A stretch of 64,000 nt of DNA from Theobroma cacao (taxonomy: Eukaryota; Streptophyta; Magnoliopsida; Malvales; Malvaceae): NCBI RefSeq assembly GCF_000208745.1, contig NC_030851.1:35394200-35458199 (forward strand). Reading direction: 5' to 3'. Position numbers and translations under genes: made by a program. The notes beneath the pieces are model-generated. The model did no database searches. It had not been told where the DNA came from and was given only the letters and a program-made list of their open reading frames with translations. Shown in pieces: positions 47,462 through 60,687 of the stretch; position 1 is the stretch's first letter, and every line of letters begins with the position of its first letter.

Positions 47462-49163
47462 TGTTGTTGATTTTGCACACATAACTATACATATTGAACA
47501 AGTAATATAGTGATGAAGTAGAGTATCGTTCCCACGGAGATTTGTTCCTAAATCTTTACTAAGTACTAAATTTTATGACAAATTAATCTTATTTAACTAA
47601 CAAAAATTTTTAAAAAATTAATTAAAACAAGCACTAAGTTAACTAACAAAAATTAAAATTAGTGGGAAAGGCAATAGACTAAAACCTAGGATTATGGGTT
47701 CATTTAAACACTTCATTTGATACTAGCTTCTCTTATTATTTACATTCATACGTGGTTTTACTAACCTAGAATCCAAAGCTATGTACAAGTCTCCATCGAG
47801 ATGCTTGTACAAATACCTAACTTAATTGGGTTACTATATGCCTATAGGAATCAATTAAATAAGGTTCATTAAGCTAGTGTTCTAATTTGGCTATGTATGA
47901 CAATTGGCATATGTCTACACGAATTGTGAATCAGATCACCTATGTTATGTGAACATGCACTATTCAAACCTTAGTCCAATCTAAAATCTTATTGTCAAGT
48001 CTTAATTAGATTCACAAATCAGTTAATTGTTAGCCAGACAATCAAAAACATTAAGAGTAGATTTGAATAAGCAAAACTATACCCATTCATAGTAAATAAA
48101 AGAGAAACAAATACTCAAACTACATGTTGAAATCCACCACAATCTTAAAAAAATAATTTTGCTCATAATAACTAATAAAAACAACATCCAAAGAAATTTA
48201 GACATGAATCAAAGTCAAAGAAAATAAAAGAAACACAAAAGTAGAGAAAGAAACTAACTATTGAGGCTTTATGATCTCAATTCTCTTTCCAATTCTCTTG
48301 TTTTCTTGCTTTATTCTTGGCTCCTTTTCTTCTGAGTAGTTGCTTACTGTTTCCTCCCTCCCAAATCCTCTAAAAAAGCCGCTTTAAATAGGCTCCAAAA
48401 GCCTTAGCTTCCAAAATCTCATAAAAAATAGATTTTTAGTAAGTCGTCGAGCACCACAGCCTTGTCTCTTGTGCACCGCAGCACCTTGCTCTCGGTTGTC
48501 ACTATGTTGCTCCTTTCTTATGTTGTCTCTACTGCACTACTCCATATTTTGATGAGATTTTCACCTTATTCTATGCTGAACTGGGTAAAGTGGTAAACAT
48601 AAAACTTGTAGCTTTATCTCTTATCTTTCCAATGGTCTTGGAATCACATCATTGGGACTTCTTAATGTAAAGATATGTGCAAATTACTGCATCATGTTCA
48701 GTCTATGCAAACTACTACAATTCTCCAACGTCAACAAGGATTTTGACCATGCTCTAATTAGAACTAGGTGAAGTACATCAAAGTTGATGCCCTTTCTCTT
48801 AACTTTTTAATGGTTCAAGAATCATATCAATTGCACTTTTGTAGCTGAAGTTATCCTCGAGATATAGAAATATGTACGAATGAAGCCATCACCATACTTG
48901 CATGAATTTTCATCGAATAAGCCTTTTTCCTGAAAGTTCCTACAAAAGTAATAAGAGAAATCAACAATAACTACTCTTAAAGTAATTTAAAATAAAATAA
49001 CATAAATTAATCTAAAATAACTTAAATTAAACTAATCAACATGTAATCTAACTTAACTATGAAAGTCACCTAAATTACGTAGATTCAAACATAAAATCTC
49101 AAAGAAGTAGCTACTTAAGCCCAGAATGTGTCAAAATAACTCTAGATAGATATAGAGTTATCA
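47462..49163 (-). mobile_element. Solo LTR G, copy 2 (1.7 kb), TSD TATAT
   Basis: Starts TGTTGTTGATTTTGC and ends AGAGTTATCA on the + strand; TATAT lies on both sides (47457-47461, 49164-49168). On the - strand it begins TGATAACTCTATATC, like copy 1, and shares the CC(G/T)TGGGAACGA/ATCGACACTCTAC region. The empty site is seen in the right copia-3 LTR. Confidence 0.82.
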
Positions 49164-49399
49164 TATATATATAATAATCATAATGTATTATACATGAAAT
49201 ATGACTAATGAATGTAGTGTCACACAAGCATAAAAAAATGATTGGCTTACAAGGCTTTCACTAACAATCTCCTACTAGAACTAAATCCAATTGCTCATGT
49301 ATTTAACACTAAAACCCTCCATATGGCAATTATGTTTCTGTTGAGACAAAACTTTAGTGAGAGGAATAGCTAAGTTGTACTCTATGGTTATTCTTTCTA

Positions 49400-52300
49400 T
49401 ATTAATATCACATATCCTAATAATTTCTATGATCAGGTGATAACAACACATACATGTTTAGATCGTTGATGAGACCTTGGTTCCTTTACTTGTGCAATGG
49501 CCCTATTGTTGTCACAGTAAAGTTATAGGATCAACAATGCTAGGAACCACACCAAGTTTAGTTATGAACTTCTTCATCCAAACTCCATCCTTCGGTGCCT
49601 TAGCCAGGTAGATGTATTCAACTTCGATTGTATAATCTGCAGTCTTCGCTTGCTTGGAACTTTTTCCAGCTGATTGCATCGCCATTTAAGGTAAACATGA
49701 ACCGATTTTGTAATTTGTTGTCACCCTTATCGGATTGGAAAACAACATCTCCATATCCTTTAACTTGGAGTTTAACCTCTCCAAAAACCAAGAAAACATC
49801 TTTAGTTCTTCGTAAGTACTTAAGGATATTTTTCACAATAATCCAATAACTTTTTCCTAGTTTGGATTGGTATTTGCTTGTGACACTTAGAGTATACGTT
49901 ACATTTGGTCTAGTACACAACATGGCATACATAATGGATCTAATAGCTGAAGCATATGGTATCCTATCCATTCTCATCCTCTTTTTTGTGTCTTCAGACA
50001 CATATCATTTGAGAGATGAATGCCATGTGACATAAGTAAGTGCCTCATCTTGGACTCGATCATCCTAAACCTTTATAGCACCTTCTCTATATAAGTGGAT
50101 TGAGACAATCTGAGCAGTCTCTTTAATTTATCTCTATAGATCTTTATTCCCAAAATATAGGCTGATTCTCCCAAATCCTTCATAGAGAATTATTTGAACA
50201 GTCAAATCTTGATAGTCTACAACATCGATATATCATTTTCTATTAGTATGTCATCAACATATAGCGCTAAGAACATAATTGCTTGTCTATTTACCTTCTT
50301 GTAAACACATGGATCATTAGGATTCTTGACGAAATCATATTGTTTAATAGTTTTATCAAATTTGATGCTTTAGTGACACTTGCTTTAGCCTATAAATGGA
50401 CTTTTGGAGTTAGCATACTTTATGTTGACTCTCTTTGGATACAAAACCTTCAAGTTGTGTCATATATACCTCTCTTTGCAAATTCCCATTAAGGAATGCT
50501 ACCTTTACATCTATCTTTCATATCTTATAATCATGATATGTTGCAATAGCAAGTAGAATCTGAATGAATTTAAGCATGGCAACTAGCAAGAAGGGTTTTT
50601 CATAATCGATCCTTTCAACTTGATTGTAAACTTTAGCAACCAACCTGGTCTTGTATGTTTGGACATTACCATCCATGTTAGTCTTTCTTGCAAAAAACCC
50701 ACTTGCATCCTATGGGTTTTACCCATTCAGGTACATTAACCAAAGTCCATACTTGGTTTACATGCATGGCATCCATCTTGGATTTCATAGCCTCTAGCCA
50801 TGTATCAGAATCAATATTAGATATTGCTTCCTCATAAGTAGTATGCCCATTATCAATCAACAAGACATCTTTTTCCAGTAGAAATCTATATTTCTTTGAA
50901 GCTTGCCTTTGTCTTGTAGACCTACGGAGTACTTGTGTTTCTTAAGCATTGGTTTGAGCATCCAATGCTTCAACTGTTGGCTTAGGTTTCATAGGGATGT
51001 CAGTTTGCTGTTTTTGAACTTATTCAAAAATTATTTTACTCCCACCAATCCCTTTAAGTAAAAACTCTTTCTCCAAGAGTTTCGAGACACAATTTTTGCT
51101 TGGTAGAATTGTAAAAGTAGTATCCTATAGTCTTTTTAAAATACCCTATAAACTTACAGTTATCTGACATAGCTTAAAGCTTGTCAAAAGATGCTCATTT
51201 CACATAAGTCATACATCCCCAAATCCTTGTGTAAGACAAATTCGGCTTCTTGCCATACCATATCTCATATGGTGTCTCATCAACTGATTTGGTTAGAACC
51301 TTTTTCAAAAAGTAAGTAGCAGTTTCTAGGGCATAACCCTAAAAGGATTTTGGAAGGTTCACTCTACTCATCATGGAACAAACCATGTTCAAAAGGGTTT
51401 GATTTCTTCTCTTAGACACTCTGTTTGTTGCGGAGTTTTAGATGGAGTTCATTGTGACAGAATCCCACGTTCTATCAAATAATCTAAAAACTTTTGGCTA
51501 AGATATTCTCCTTTCTGATCCGATCTAAGAGTGAGAATACTTTTTCTAGTTTGTTTCTCGACCTCAGTCTTGAACTCTTTAAACTTTTCAAAAACTTTAG
51601 ACTTGTACTTCATTAGGTACACATAACCAAATCTAGAATGTTCATATGTAAATGGAATAAGAAATGAATAACCTCTTTTTGCTGGTGTGTTTAAGGGTTT
51701 ACATATATTTGAAAGTATTAGCCCTAGAGGAACACTTGCTTTTTCACCTTTTCCAGTAAAAGGAGTGTTAGTTATCTTACCAAGGAGACAACATTCACAA
51801 GTTCTATATAATTCATAATCAAATGGATCTAGATAACCTTGTTTATATACCTTGGCTATCCTTGTCTCATTGATATGACTAAGTCTGCAATGCCAGATTA
51901 GGATTGATTTGGATTATCTTTTCTTGCTTTCTTGACATCTATATTGAGCATTAGGCTATCAAGATCCATAACATAAACTTCTCCATGTCATGTTACGGAT
52001 CCATAAAACATATCATGCAGAATGATAGTGCAACTATTGCCCTTCATTCTAAACTCGAACTCATCATTCAAAATTAGGTATAAAATGGAAATGATGTTTC
52101 TAGTTAATGTTGGTACACAATAGCCTTCTTTAAACTTTATCACTAAACCTAATGGTAAAATGAGATCACAAGTCCCAACAGCAATCATTGCAATTTTTGC
52201 ACCATTACCCACTTTTAGGACTACCTCATTTTTACCTAGTTTTCTACTGTCCCTTAAAGTCTTTATGTCAATACATAAATGCGATCCGTATCCTGAATCT

Positions 52301-52420
52301 ATCATCCAAGATTTAGGATTACCAGTAGAAAGGTTAAGCTCAATCATATTCAAAATCAACTCTCGACTTGTCAATATTACATCCTTCCATTTATTGAGAA
52401 CTTTTCTCAAGGTAATATAC
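49400..52420 (-). pseudogene. copia-3 pol relic (protease, integrase, RT, RNase H)
   Basis: Read leftward. 52410-51988 gives WMIDSGYGSHLC (protease DSG intact) and the gag-pre-integrase region (VGNGAKIAMIAVGT, LTRNIISI). 51960-51100 gives the zinc-binding RLSHINETRIAKV and CECCLLGKITNTPFTGKGEK, then integrase pieces (SRFGYVYLMKYKS, TLRSDQKGEYLS for SDNGGEY). 50863-50678 is the RT start (TWLEAMKSKMDAMHVNQVW, KWVF). 50001-49618 is RT/RNase H end (PYASAIRSIMYAMLCTRPNV, ILKYLRRTKDVFLVF). Stops and frameshifts break all parts. The missing gag should lie between 52430 and 54350, where I recognise nothing. Confidence 0.85.
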
Positions 52421-52429
52421 TAGTCCAAA

Positions 52430-54352
52430 CATTTTGGGTTGACGGCATCAAGCCAAGCAAAGTAGCAATTATCATTATATTCATTTTAACAACCTATAAA
52501 TATAGAAAAAGTATTTGTATTAGTCTATCATGTTATTAACCAATTTAAAATGAGGTATGAAATCTTGTATTGGTTCTCCCACTAATTTTTCATAATAATA
52601 GTCCTCACTATTATGCGAAAATCCTTACTAGGTATTTCTAGTGGGTTGGGACTCCTTTCAACTTATTACAACTTTGAGTGACTCAACGAGCCACAAAAAG
52701 CCTAGTTGGGTAGTAACATGGCTTATTGATTGCATCTCCATGCAACTTTCAAATCAGTTAGGCGACAACTATTTGTTTAAATGGATCATATGCATTTCAT
52801 TCAACTCTACCTTTAATATCATGTGGTCAAGTGTGACACATTCGAACAACACAGTATTAGTTGAGTAAGACCCATCAATAGCTCAAACATACTCATGTAA
52901 AATTTTATTCTCAACTGACTTAACAAGCCTTTAATTAAAAGAACAGCCTGGTTATCTTGATATATGGTGGAATGCAACTTGATCAAGTGAAACATGTGAC
53001 TCAATATTTTAATAAGGGATTTTGTTTGTTACTTTAATTTGGTATTTAAGTCTCATCCATTTAAAGCATGCATAACATTTATAATATCACATAAAATAAA
53101 TCTATCACATGTATACTACTAGGATGAGTATGGACCTTTATCTAGTATAATTTCCTTGAGCCATCGAAGGAAATTAGTTGGTCAAATCCTAGGTGTTTAT
53201 ATACAAAGTTTTTTCCAAGCTTCCTTGTAATCTCCTCATTTCTTCATCGTGCCTCTATATCTCCATTTTCATATTACTAAATAATCCCTGGCTAATCCTA
53301 ATTTTATACTTTGATGTAACTAATTACATTTGAAATAAAGAAACCTCGATTTACATTCGAAGGGAGTTAGGTGACGAGACAATTTTACAACTCAGAGAAA
53401 AAGAGAGAAAGGTAGGATGTGCTAACTTTATTTAAAATTTAATAAATACCATGAAAAATTTAACCATCTACAATCACATTGGGTATAAGTCCATAATCAT
53501 CCTCCTACATTTAAAATCATATTATGAACATATTTTTTTTTTATAAAATTAATGTGCTTTAGTATCCCATTACCAATCTTAAACATAATCCAAATCCTTA
53601 GCTTAATTAACATTTATCTTAATCCAATTAAGATAAATCCTAATCATATTAGGTTTAATTAAGTTACCATTATATCAATCATTATGATTTAATTTGATTA
53701 ATTAGTCAAATAATTTGACTAATTTTCCTAACCATTTGGAACTTGATTAAAATAGGTAATCTTAACTTTTAAGCAACTACCTTATATTGGTTTCCTAAAC
53801 AATTTAAAAAACTATCATATCGACTTTCCAAATATATTTAGGAAATTAGTTGGCTGAAATCATTTGGTGATAATTGTCATATTTAATCAAATTAAAGATG
53901 ACAAATTCTAATCTCTAAAATCAAGGTATATTTTGCAATCAGGAAATTGCTATTGATCCTTGTGTAATCAGAAATCCATAATCATAGGATTTTCTTTCTA
54001 CTTTCAATTAATCAAAAGTTACCATACTAAGGCTGATTGGGTCGGCACAAGCCACTTTTTCCCGCCCCAAAAATGGCGACTAATAATCATTCTTGGTGCC
54101 CAAAGACATGGGTTGGAATTTTCCATAACTCGTGTAACCGTATTTTCCATAAATCAGTATTTAAAAACTTAAAACAAGTTTTTTTATTAGATCATGATTA
54201 ATATTCTGGTCATGCTTGCTAAATTTATCTAAAACAATTTTTAATAAATTAACCATAGAAATCCAATTTAACTAGTATTAATTGGCAAAACATTTTTGCT
54301 AGATTGGTAACAACTAAGGCACTTAAATCCAATTGAAAAATAGCAACAAGGA
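52430..54352. other. copia-3 interior upstream of pol, no domain recognised
   Basis: Position where copia-3 gag would be expected. A short - strand frame near 52819-53004 has no family motif I can name, and the rest is AT-rich with many stops. Degraded gag or a further insertion. Confidence 0.35.
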
Positions 54353-54366
54353 GGCTCTGATATCAA
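54353..54366 (-). other. copia-3 primer binding site
   Basis: Reverse complement reads TTGATATCAGAGCC against TGGTATCAGAGCC for tRNA-Met; it lies one base from the LTR beginning at 54368. Confidence 0.75.
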
Positions 54367-54367
54367 T

Positions 54368-56079
54368 TGAGCAGTTTTGGCAATGCTCAATGATGGAGTT
54401 ACATGCATTATAAATATTTAAAACGAGTAAAGCAGTAGAATTTAAACAAGAAAAACCAAAACTTCCCTTGGATCACTTGTTTTGGATTTTTAATCGGATG
54501 AATCATTCACAAACATTCATGGTTGAATTGTATACCTTAGTGAGTGATTGCTAAAAATCACAATTCACAAATCTTCCCCTTTTGTGCACACCAAAGCTCA
54601 GCTGTTGCAAACTAAAGCTATCCATATGTCAAGGCTCTAATGGTGATCCACACAGATAGCAATTGAAAACCTTCACAAAGTTGGGGCAGTGTATGTGCTG
54701 TGATGCTATGCTAGTAGCCAAGATTTCATAAATCTCACCTAAAAAATATTTTTCTCATTGTTAAAATGAAAAGGAAGACAAAAAAGAAAATTCCCTTTCC
54801 TTGTAACCTTGCTAATAGGTGGTAAAAGGGAGAGTTCAAGTTTGTTTTTTCATTACTTTTTCTAGCAATCACACTCAGGGTGCGACATGAATATAAAGTA
54901 TTTATAGTTAGGTTAAAATGCTGACTAATGTTTTGGTTTATTGCATCGTACTCCTTCCACTTAATTAAACAATTTAATTAAGTCTTTGTTAGAAATTTCA
55001 AATTTTCAATTAAGTACAAATCCTATTTCCATTTCACATTGTCACCTTCTTGTGTGTGACTCATTAGGTCCCCAACATGTTGGCAATAAATATAAATTAA
55101 TTCAATTAAGAAATTACATTTATATTAATAGATCATGAACGACATCTAGTAATACATCGTGACCACTCAAATGTTAGGAGAGTTAAGATGGTTTGACTAA
55201 CTTTTCAATGTATAGTATCTCAGTGTAATTTGATCATTTTATCATATATCCTGGATAGATAGAAAGCCTAGCTTGATGTCTACTTTCTAGCTCTATCCAT
55301 ATTAGTCTTACAACTTCCATATTAACCTATTAATATCACTTTGGCCAAGGACTTTCAGTCAATATAAGCTATAAACAAGTGAGATATGTCCCCTTCAAAT
55401 CTCTATGGAGTGATGAATCCTTTCTAGACTACTCATTCATCTTTTTGTGCTTCATGTCATACTAAAAGCACTTTATTTAGGCATCTGGTCACCTTCAGAC
55501 TCATAATGGTGAAATCAAAGCATGGCAGTTCACATACAAGAAGACATGGTATCACAAGTCAAAGGATTACTTAGACTACTAACACATGAAAGTATTTTCC
55601 ATAGACACTTAAATGAGATACCAAATGGAACTCTGATAGTGGGTCGTGTACAGTGAACTTGTTCTTTAATAAGCACTCATATACTATCCTCAAGTATCTC
55701 TTATACTTCAATCTTTGAGATTGGTTGCTTACTTTCAAAGTAAGGAGGCTTAGCATGTACTAGTCTTTGAGAATTGTCAATGCCCTTATTCTTGACAATA
55801 TAATGGTCAGGAACAAATTTAGGAACAAGACTTTGATGCAGACGAATCTCATAATTATAACTTTTTATAATTTCTTTGTAAAACCATTATATTCCATGGG
55901 CTTTATCTGCATAGGTCTCCTATAACTCTTTACAAATACACTCATAGATAAAGAAATACCTCATACATTACATATATCTACAAAAAGAATCATAATGTAT
56001 TATACATGAAATGCAACTAATGAATGTAATGTCATACAAGCATAAAAAAAATGATAGGCTTGTAGGGCTTACACTAACA
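54368..56079 (-). repeat. copia-3 5' LTR (1712 bp)
   Basis: Uninterrupted copy of the left LTR; starts TGAGCAGTTTTGGC and ends CACTAACA followed by ATTTA. Serves as the empty-site reference for both G insertions. Confidence 0.9.
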
Positions 56080-56084
56080 ATTTA

Positions 56085-57369
56085 ATGGCCCAAATGGTGT
56101 CTAGAGGTGCCTTAACTATCATGAAAGGAAAATTGTCCAAGGCTGTTATCGTGTAATGGGAAGCACGATTATTCAAACTACTTTCATAGTCTCATAGATG
56201 AATGACATTATTAAGTAGGCATGATTTTTTGTGTGGTTAAAAGATTAAGAGGCTAGATTTTTGTGAGCATTTGTTTATGGTAAACAATGTTGAGTGAAAT
56301 TTAGCATTACAACTCATCAAACCAAGAATAAAATGGGCTACATCCATTCAAATTTTTGGAGTCCTTTTCTTGTGGCATCAAAATGAGGATAATTGTCTTT
56401 GTTGGCTTTCATTTGATGATTTTTCACAAAAGGTGTTGATGTATTTTATAAAGGTTAAAAATGAAGTATTTACCATTTTTTTTTATAATGGAAGGCATTG
56501 ATTGAGAAGTAAACTTTAAAGAAGATCAAATGAATTTGAATAGACAATAGTTTGAAATTTTGTATGGGTAAGTTCAACTTATTCTGCAAGAATGAGGGAA
56601 TTTTTAAACATCGCATTGTCTCCTGAACATCACAACAAAAATGGTGTTACAAAGCTGATGAATAGAATACTTTTGAAGAAAACAAAATGTATACTCTTTG
56701 ATCTCGGTCTGGCCAAAGTATTTTGGATAAAAGCTTTTAACATGGCTTGCTACTTGGTAAATTGGTCTTTATAAACTATCATTGAATTGAAGATTCTCGA
56801 GGAAATTTGGTTACGTAAATCTACTAACGACTTTATATTAAGAGTATTTGGTTACCTTGGTTATGCTCATGTGAATGATGATAAGCTTAAGCTGAGGACG
56901 AAGAAATGCACATACCTAAACTATCCTTTAAAGATGAAGGGCGTTCAGTTGTGTTGTATTGATCCAAAATCTCCCTAGTTTATTGTGAGTTAGAATGTTA
57001 CGTTTAATGAGTTTGTTTTACTTCATGGGACAAAATTTACAATTGCAATCACATTATATCAAGAAGTTAGCGACTAGGTGGAGCATGAAATTAAAGCTCC
57101 ACGGGTAGTGTAGGATGGTTGTGAGATCCCAAATGGATCACAAGAATTACAAGAACTGGTATCTCATTGACAGCAACAAAACGTTACTACATACAGTCCT
57201 AAAAGGAATATAAGAACACCTCATAAATATGATGGTTTTGTTGTTTAAGTTGATGTTGATTTTGATTCCTATGTTTTATCTATAGTTAAAGAAGTAGAGA
57301 CCAATGACTCTTGCTTTTATCGTGAGGCATTAAATGTACCAAGTCTTCTCAATGGCCTGCTACCATGAA
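56085..57369 (+). pseudogene. copia-2 integrase relic
   Basis: Resumes the element broken at 44357. Pieces are KGKLSKAVIV, KRLDFCEHLF (zinc region 'KLDFCEHC'), a FDDFSQKVLMYFIKVKNEVF block near 56420 (catalytic-core strand) and EHHNKNGVTKLMNRILLKKT (family 'P.QNGVAERMNRTL'). They continue with FWIKAFNMACYLVNWSL and RVFGYLGYAHVNDDKLKLRT, then KGVQLCCIDPKSP. A spacer leads to EVETNDSCFYREALN near 57300, where the RT starts. Stops are frequent. A hAT-like element follows directly. Confidence 0.85.
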
Positions 57370-57930
57370 TAGGGTTTTCAACAAGTGGGATACCCTACCT
57401 TAAACCCTATTAATAAGTAAGGTACCTGAATCCAAAAACTACTCGGTTATTTTAAGAATTTCTTACTGAATCCAAACCCTAATACCCTACCCACTACCCG
57501 TTAACTAGTTGAACTCGTTTAAATACCCTATTGTGCAAAAAAAATTTATTAGCCTCTTCATGGGTACCTAATTACTTGAACTTGAACCCATATTTGCATA
57601 AGATAATAATTATATAGCAAAATTCTCATCTATATAATTCACTAGTAATTAAACTTATAAAAGTAAACAAACATTACAATTAAAATTTAAATAACAAATT
57701 ATTTTAAAATATCTTAAACAACAACTTAAATAACCAAAAACAAGTAAATAAACATCCATAATCAAGTTCGGTATCCAAGGGGTGATACCTGTACCCTTCC
57801 CAAACCCAAAATAGATACTAAACTTGCTACCTATACCTGTTTCAAACTCGAATATAAGGTACTTGTACCATATATAATTGGGTCGGATATCCTTTAGGTT
57901 CCAATAAAAGGGTACCTATTACCATCCCTA
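57370..57930. mobile_element. hAT-like non-autonomous element (561 bp)
   Basis: Both ends begin TAGGG (left TAGGGTTTTCAACAAG; right complemented TAGGGATGGTAATAGGTA) and lead into GGTACC-rich sequence. The 8-base flanks ACCATGAA and GCAATGAA agree at six positions, as for an aged hAT target duplication. The interior repeats GTACC/GGGTA words and has no coding frame. It interrupts copia-2 at the start of RT. Confidence 0.7.
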
Positions 57931-58401
57931 GCAATGAACAAGAAAATTGAGTCTCTACATAGAAATGAAACATGGGAGTTTATGAAAACACCCAAAGGCA
58001 AGAAGATCGTAAGATGCAAATGAATCTTTAAGAAAAATGAAAGGATCTTAAGGGTTGAAAGTGTTATGTTCAAAGCACGATTGGTGGAAAAAGATTATAT
58101 ACAAAGAGATTGAATCGACTACTATGAGGTATTCTCTCTTGTTGTGAAGCATAGCTCAATCTAAGTGTTAGTTTTTATAGTGGTCTACTTTGATGTTGAG
58201 TTGGAGCAACTTGATGTCAAGACTACGTTCTTATATGATAAGCTTGAAGAGCATAAAGTACAGCATTCGTGGTTCCAAGTATGGAAGATTATGCATCTAT
58301 TTAAAAGATCATTATATGACTTGAAATAGTCTCTTAGGCAATGTTATAAAAGGTTTGATACGTTCATGGATGTACATGGGTACACTATGAGTGTATATGA
58401 T
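57931..58401 (+). pseudogene. copia-2 RT, first part
   Basis: Reads MNKKIESLHRNETWEF, KGKKIVRCK, KARLVEKDYIQRD, FDVELEQLDVKTTFLYDKLE (family 'LELEQLDVKTAFLHG.LEE') and LYDLK, CYKRFDTFMDVHGYT up to the solo LTR. The YVDD half is at 60688. Confidence 0.85.
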
Positions 58402-60687
58402 TGTCACGACCCGGAACTCCCATCGAGCCCGTGATAACTACCGCGACTTCCCCATAGGCACTCATTACCCCGAATGTCGATCGAAACCCCGCAAGGCTTA
58501 GCATCAGGTTCCGCATCTCCCCAGTGAGCGACAGTTATTAAATCTCACATTTGAAAAAAATCATAAGTCATTTCCAAATTAAAACAATAAAATATTACTT
58601 TTTGGCTCATAGGGGCATTTTCGTCATTTTTTTTCGAAAATACCGAAACTCTCCAAAAACATGGTGTAAAAGCTAAATATATTCATACATACTTTAAATT
58701 AAATAACTGAAGAATAAAATTACTTTTACAGTGACAAGTGGGTCCCCAACTGACTAAGAAAATGTAGGGCTACGAACCCTTACTTTCTAGGATGCAACTC
58801 CGAGATTAATTCTCGTCTTAATCAACTATCAACAAATTATCATGAGCCTGAAAAATGGATAGGAAGAGGGGTGAGATTATGATTACATAATCCCAGTGAG
58901 TAAACAATTACCATCAAAAGCATCTAAAGCCGAGTGGATGGAGACAATATAAAAACGTTATATCTCAATAATGTTCATAACACAAATTTCGTTTCAATCT
59001 ATACCAAGCAATTTCTTTTCATTAAAATTTCCCAGCTTATAGAATTCTTAAACTTGGCCCCTGCCAGAATCATTCTCGCTGGTACCCTCGTCAAGGTATC
59101 CCACTGAGACCGCCAAGGCTGTTAAATGACCCATACCCATAAGCATGTTTTCACATCTGACACACAGTCGTTCCTTAACATTGGTTGAGTCTCACTCTCA
59201 CGTGGTGGCCCGAACGAGAGGGCACTCAAATCATACCTCAGGAGATATTTCACTCAACATCTCCCTTCGGAGGTAAGTATATAATTGAGTTACTGTGCCC
59301 CTCTCATAGGCAGTTCATGGAAACCGCCACCACTACAGTGACCGTTTAATATACCACTAGACCCATAAAAATTTCAGTAGCATAATATGACGAAAAAAAT
59401 GTAATCCAGTCTACCGAAACCAATCCAAAACTATTCATATATTTCATGCCAACCCTAAAAATTTAGCCATCATGCTACCATAGTGTCATAAGCCCCAATT
59501 TCAATAACATATAAAATCATAAATTTCAACACAGTCTCCATATACTCAAATTTCCCAAAACAATATTTGATTTCAAAACCAGTATAAATCTCATTTTTAT
59601 TAAAAAAATATTTTAATTGAAAAACATAATATTTTATAATTTAAACTCACCATTCAATAAAAGCATCAAACAAGTATAATTACTCTAGATATTTAAGAGG
59701 ATAAATTATCCACTCACAGTTCTAGGAGTTGATATACTCCTAATCCCAGTCTTCAAGCACAATCTCTGTACTTTTACCAGTGTAATTTGCTCACCACCTT
59801 TTGTCACTTGTTTCCTTGAATTTTCACCAAATTTCCCTTGAATTTATCCACCTAGGTTTTTGTTTTTCTTTTCCCCTTTGTTTTCTTGCTATGGCTGGCC
59901 AAAATGAAGAGAAAATGGTGGTGTGGGCTGATTTTTATAGTTAAATAATATAATAATCTTAACTTGCCACATGTCACTACATTATTGGTCCATTTTTTAA
60001 ATTCTTATCTTTTAAGCTTTAAATCTCCACCACACATTATTCCTTCAAATATCCATAACTTAGATAAAAATTCTCAGACTTATCCAAAGTCTTGGTGAAG
60101 TAATTTTTGAAATTTACACTTTTACCTCCGTAAAAGTCAAAAATTACATTTTTACCCCAAAAACTAAAAAATTGCCCATAGACATATTTTTCATCCCTTA
60201 TACTCATACCATTCTCCAATTTGTCAAATGTGATCTAAATTCTCTCAAAATCTCAAATTTTTTCCACGATTAAAAAAATTACGATTTTACCCCTACACTT
60301 CCAAAAGTCACCGAAATTAAACTTTTTCACTTCTAAACCTCAAATCATACTCCAATAAGTCAAATGGGGCAAAAAAAAATCTTTTCTAAAAATTCTCATT
60401 TTGTCCCCAAGTGGCAAATGATCATTTTGCGCCTAGATAGTGAAAATTTCGGTTTGACTCCAAATTGATCCTCGAACTCCGAATTATCATTTTGAGTCGT
60501 CCCTGAACTGTGAAACTCTTAATTTCATCTTAAAATTCCTATTTGAACTAGTTGAGGCTTAATCGTCTTAATGAAACCATTAGGGGCAATATCGTCTTTT
60601 AACGATTTCTCAAACTTCCTAAATATGTAACCATTCTATTGAGCATGTAAATGACGTCGTAATTATTTTATAGAACAGGGTTTGACA
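58402..60687 (+). mobile_element. Solo LTR B, 2.29 kb, TSD ATGAT
   Basis: Starts TGTCACGACCCGGAACTCCC and ends AGGGTTTGACA; ATGAT flanks both sides (58397-58401, 60688-60692). Removing it with one ATGAT leaves the copia-2 RT reading continuous in the same frame. Related to solo LTR A, and very similar at its 3' end to the sequence from 63499, which is in opposite orientation. Confidence 0.92.

Larger units (their letters stand above)
44358..49266 (-). repeat. copia-3 3' LTR, expanded by two solo LTRs
   Basis: Matches 54368-56079 segment by segment (TTTAAACAAGAAAAAC, GTTTTGGATTTT, ATATCCATATTAGTTT-like words, CATAATGTATTATACATGAA). Insertions at 44878-46372 and 47462-49163 account for the extra length. 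Starts TGAAGGGTTT, ends CACTAACA. Confidence 0.88.
44358..56079 (-). mobile_element. copia-3 LTR retrotransposon, 11.7 kb, TSD ATTTA
   Basis: LTRs lie at 44358-49266 and 54368-56079. ATTTA flanks both outer ends exactly (44353-44357, 56080-56084). After subtracting two inserted solo LTRs and their target copies, the left LTR is ~1.70 kb against 1.71 kb on the right. A tRNA-Met type PBS adjoins the right LTR and a PPT (AGTAGGAGAT on the - strand) adjoins the left, so it is transcribed leftward. Pol remains are at 49400-52420. It sits inside copia-2. Confidence 0.92.
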
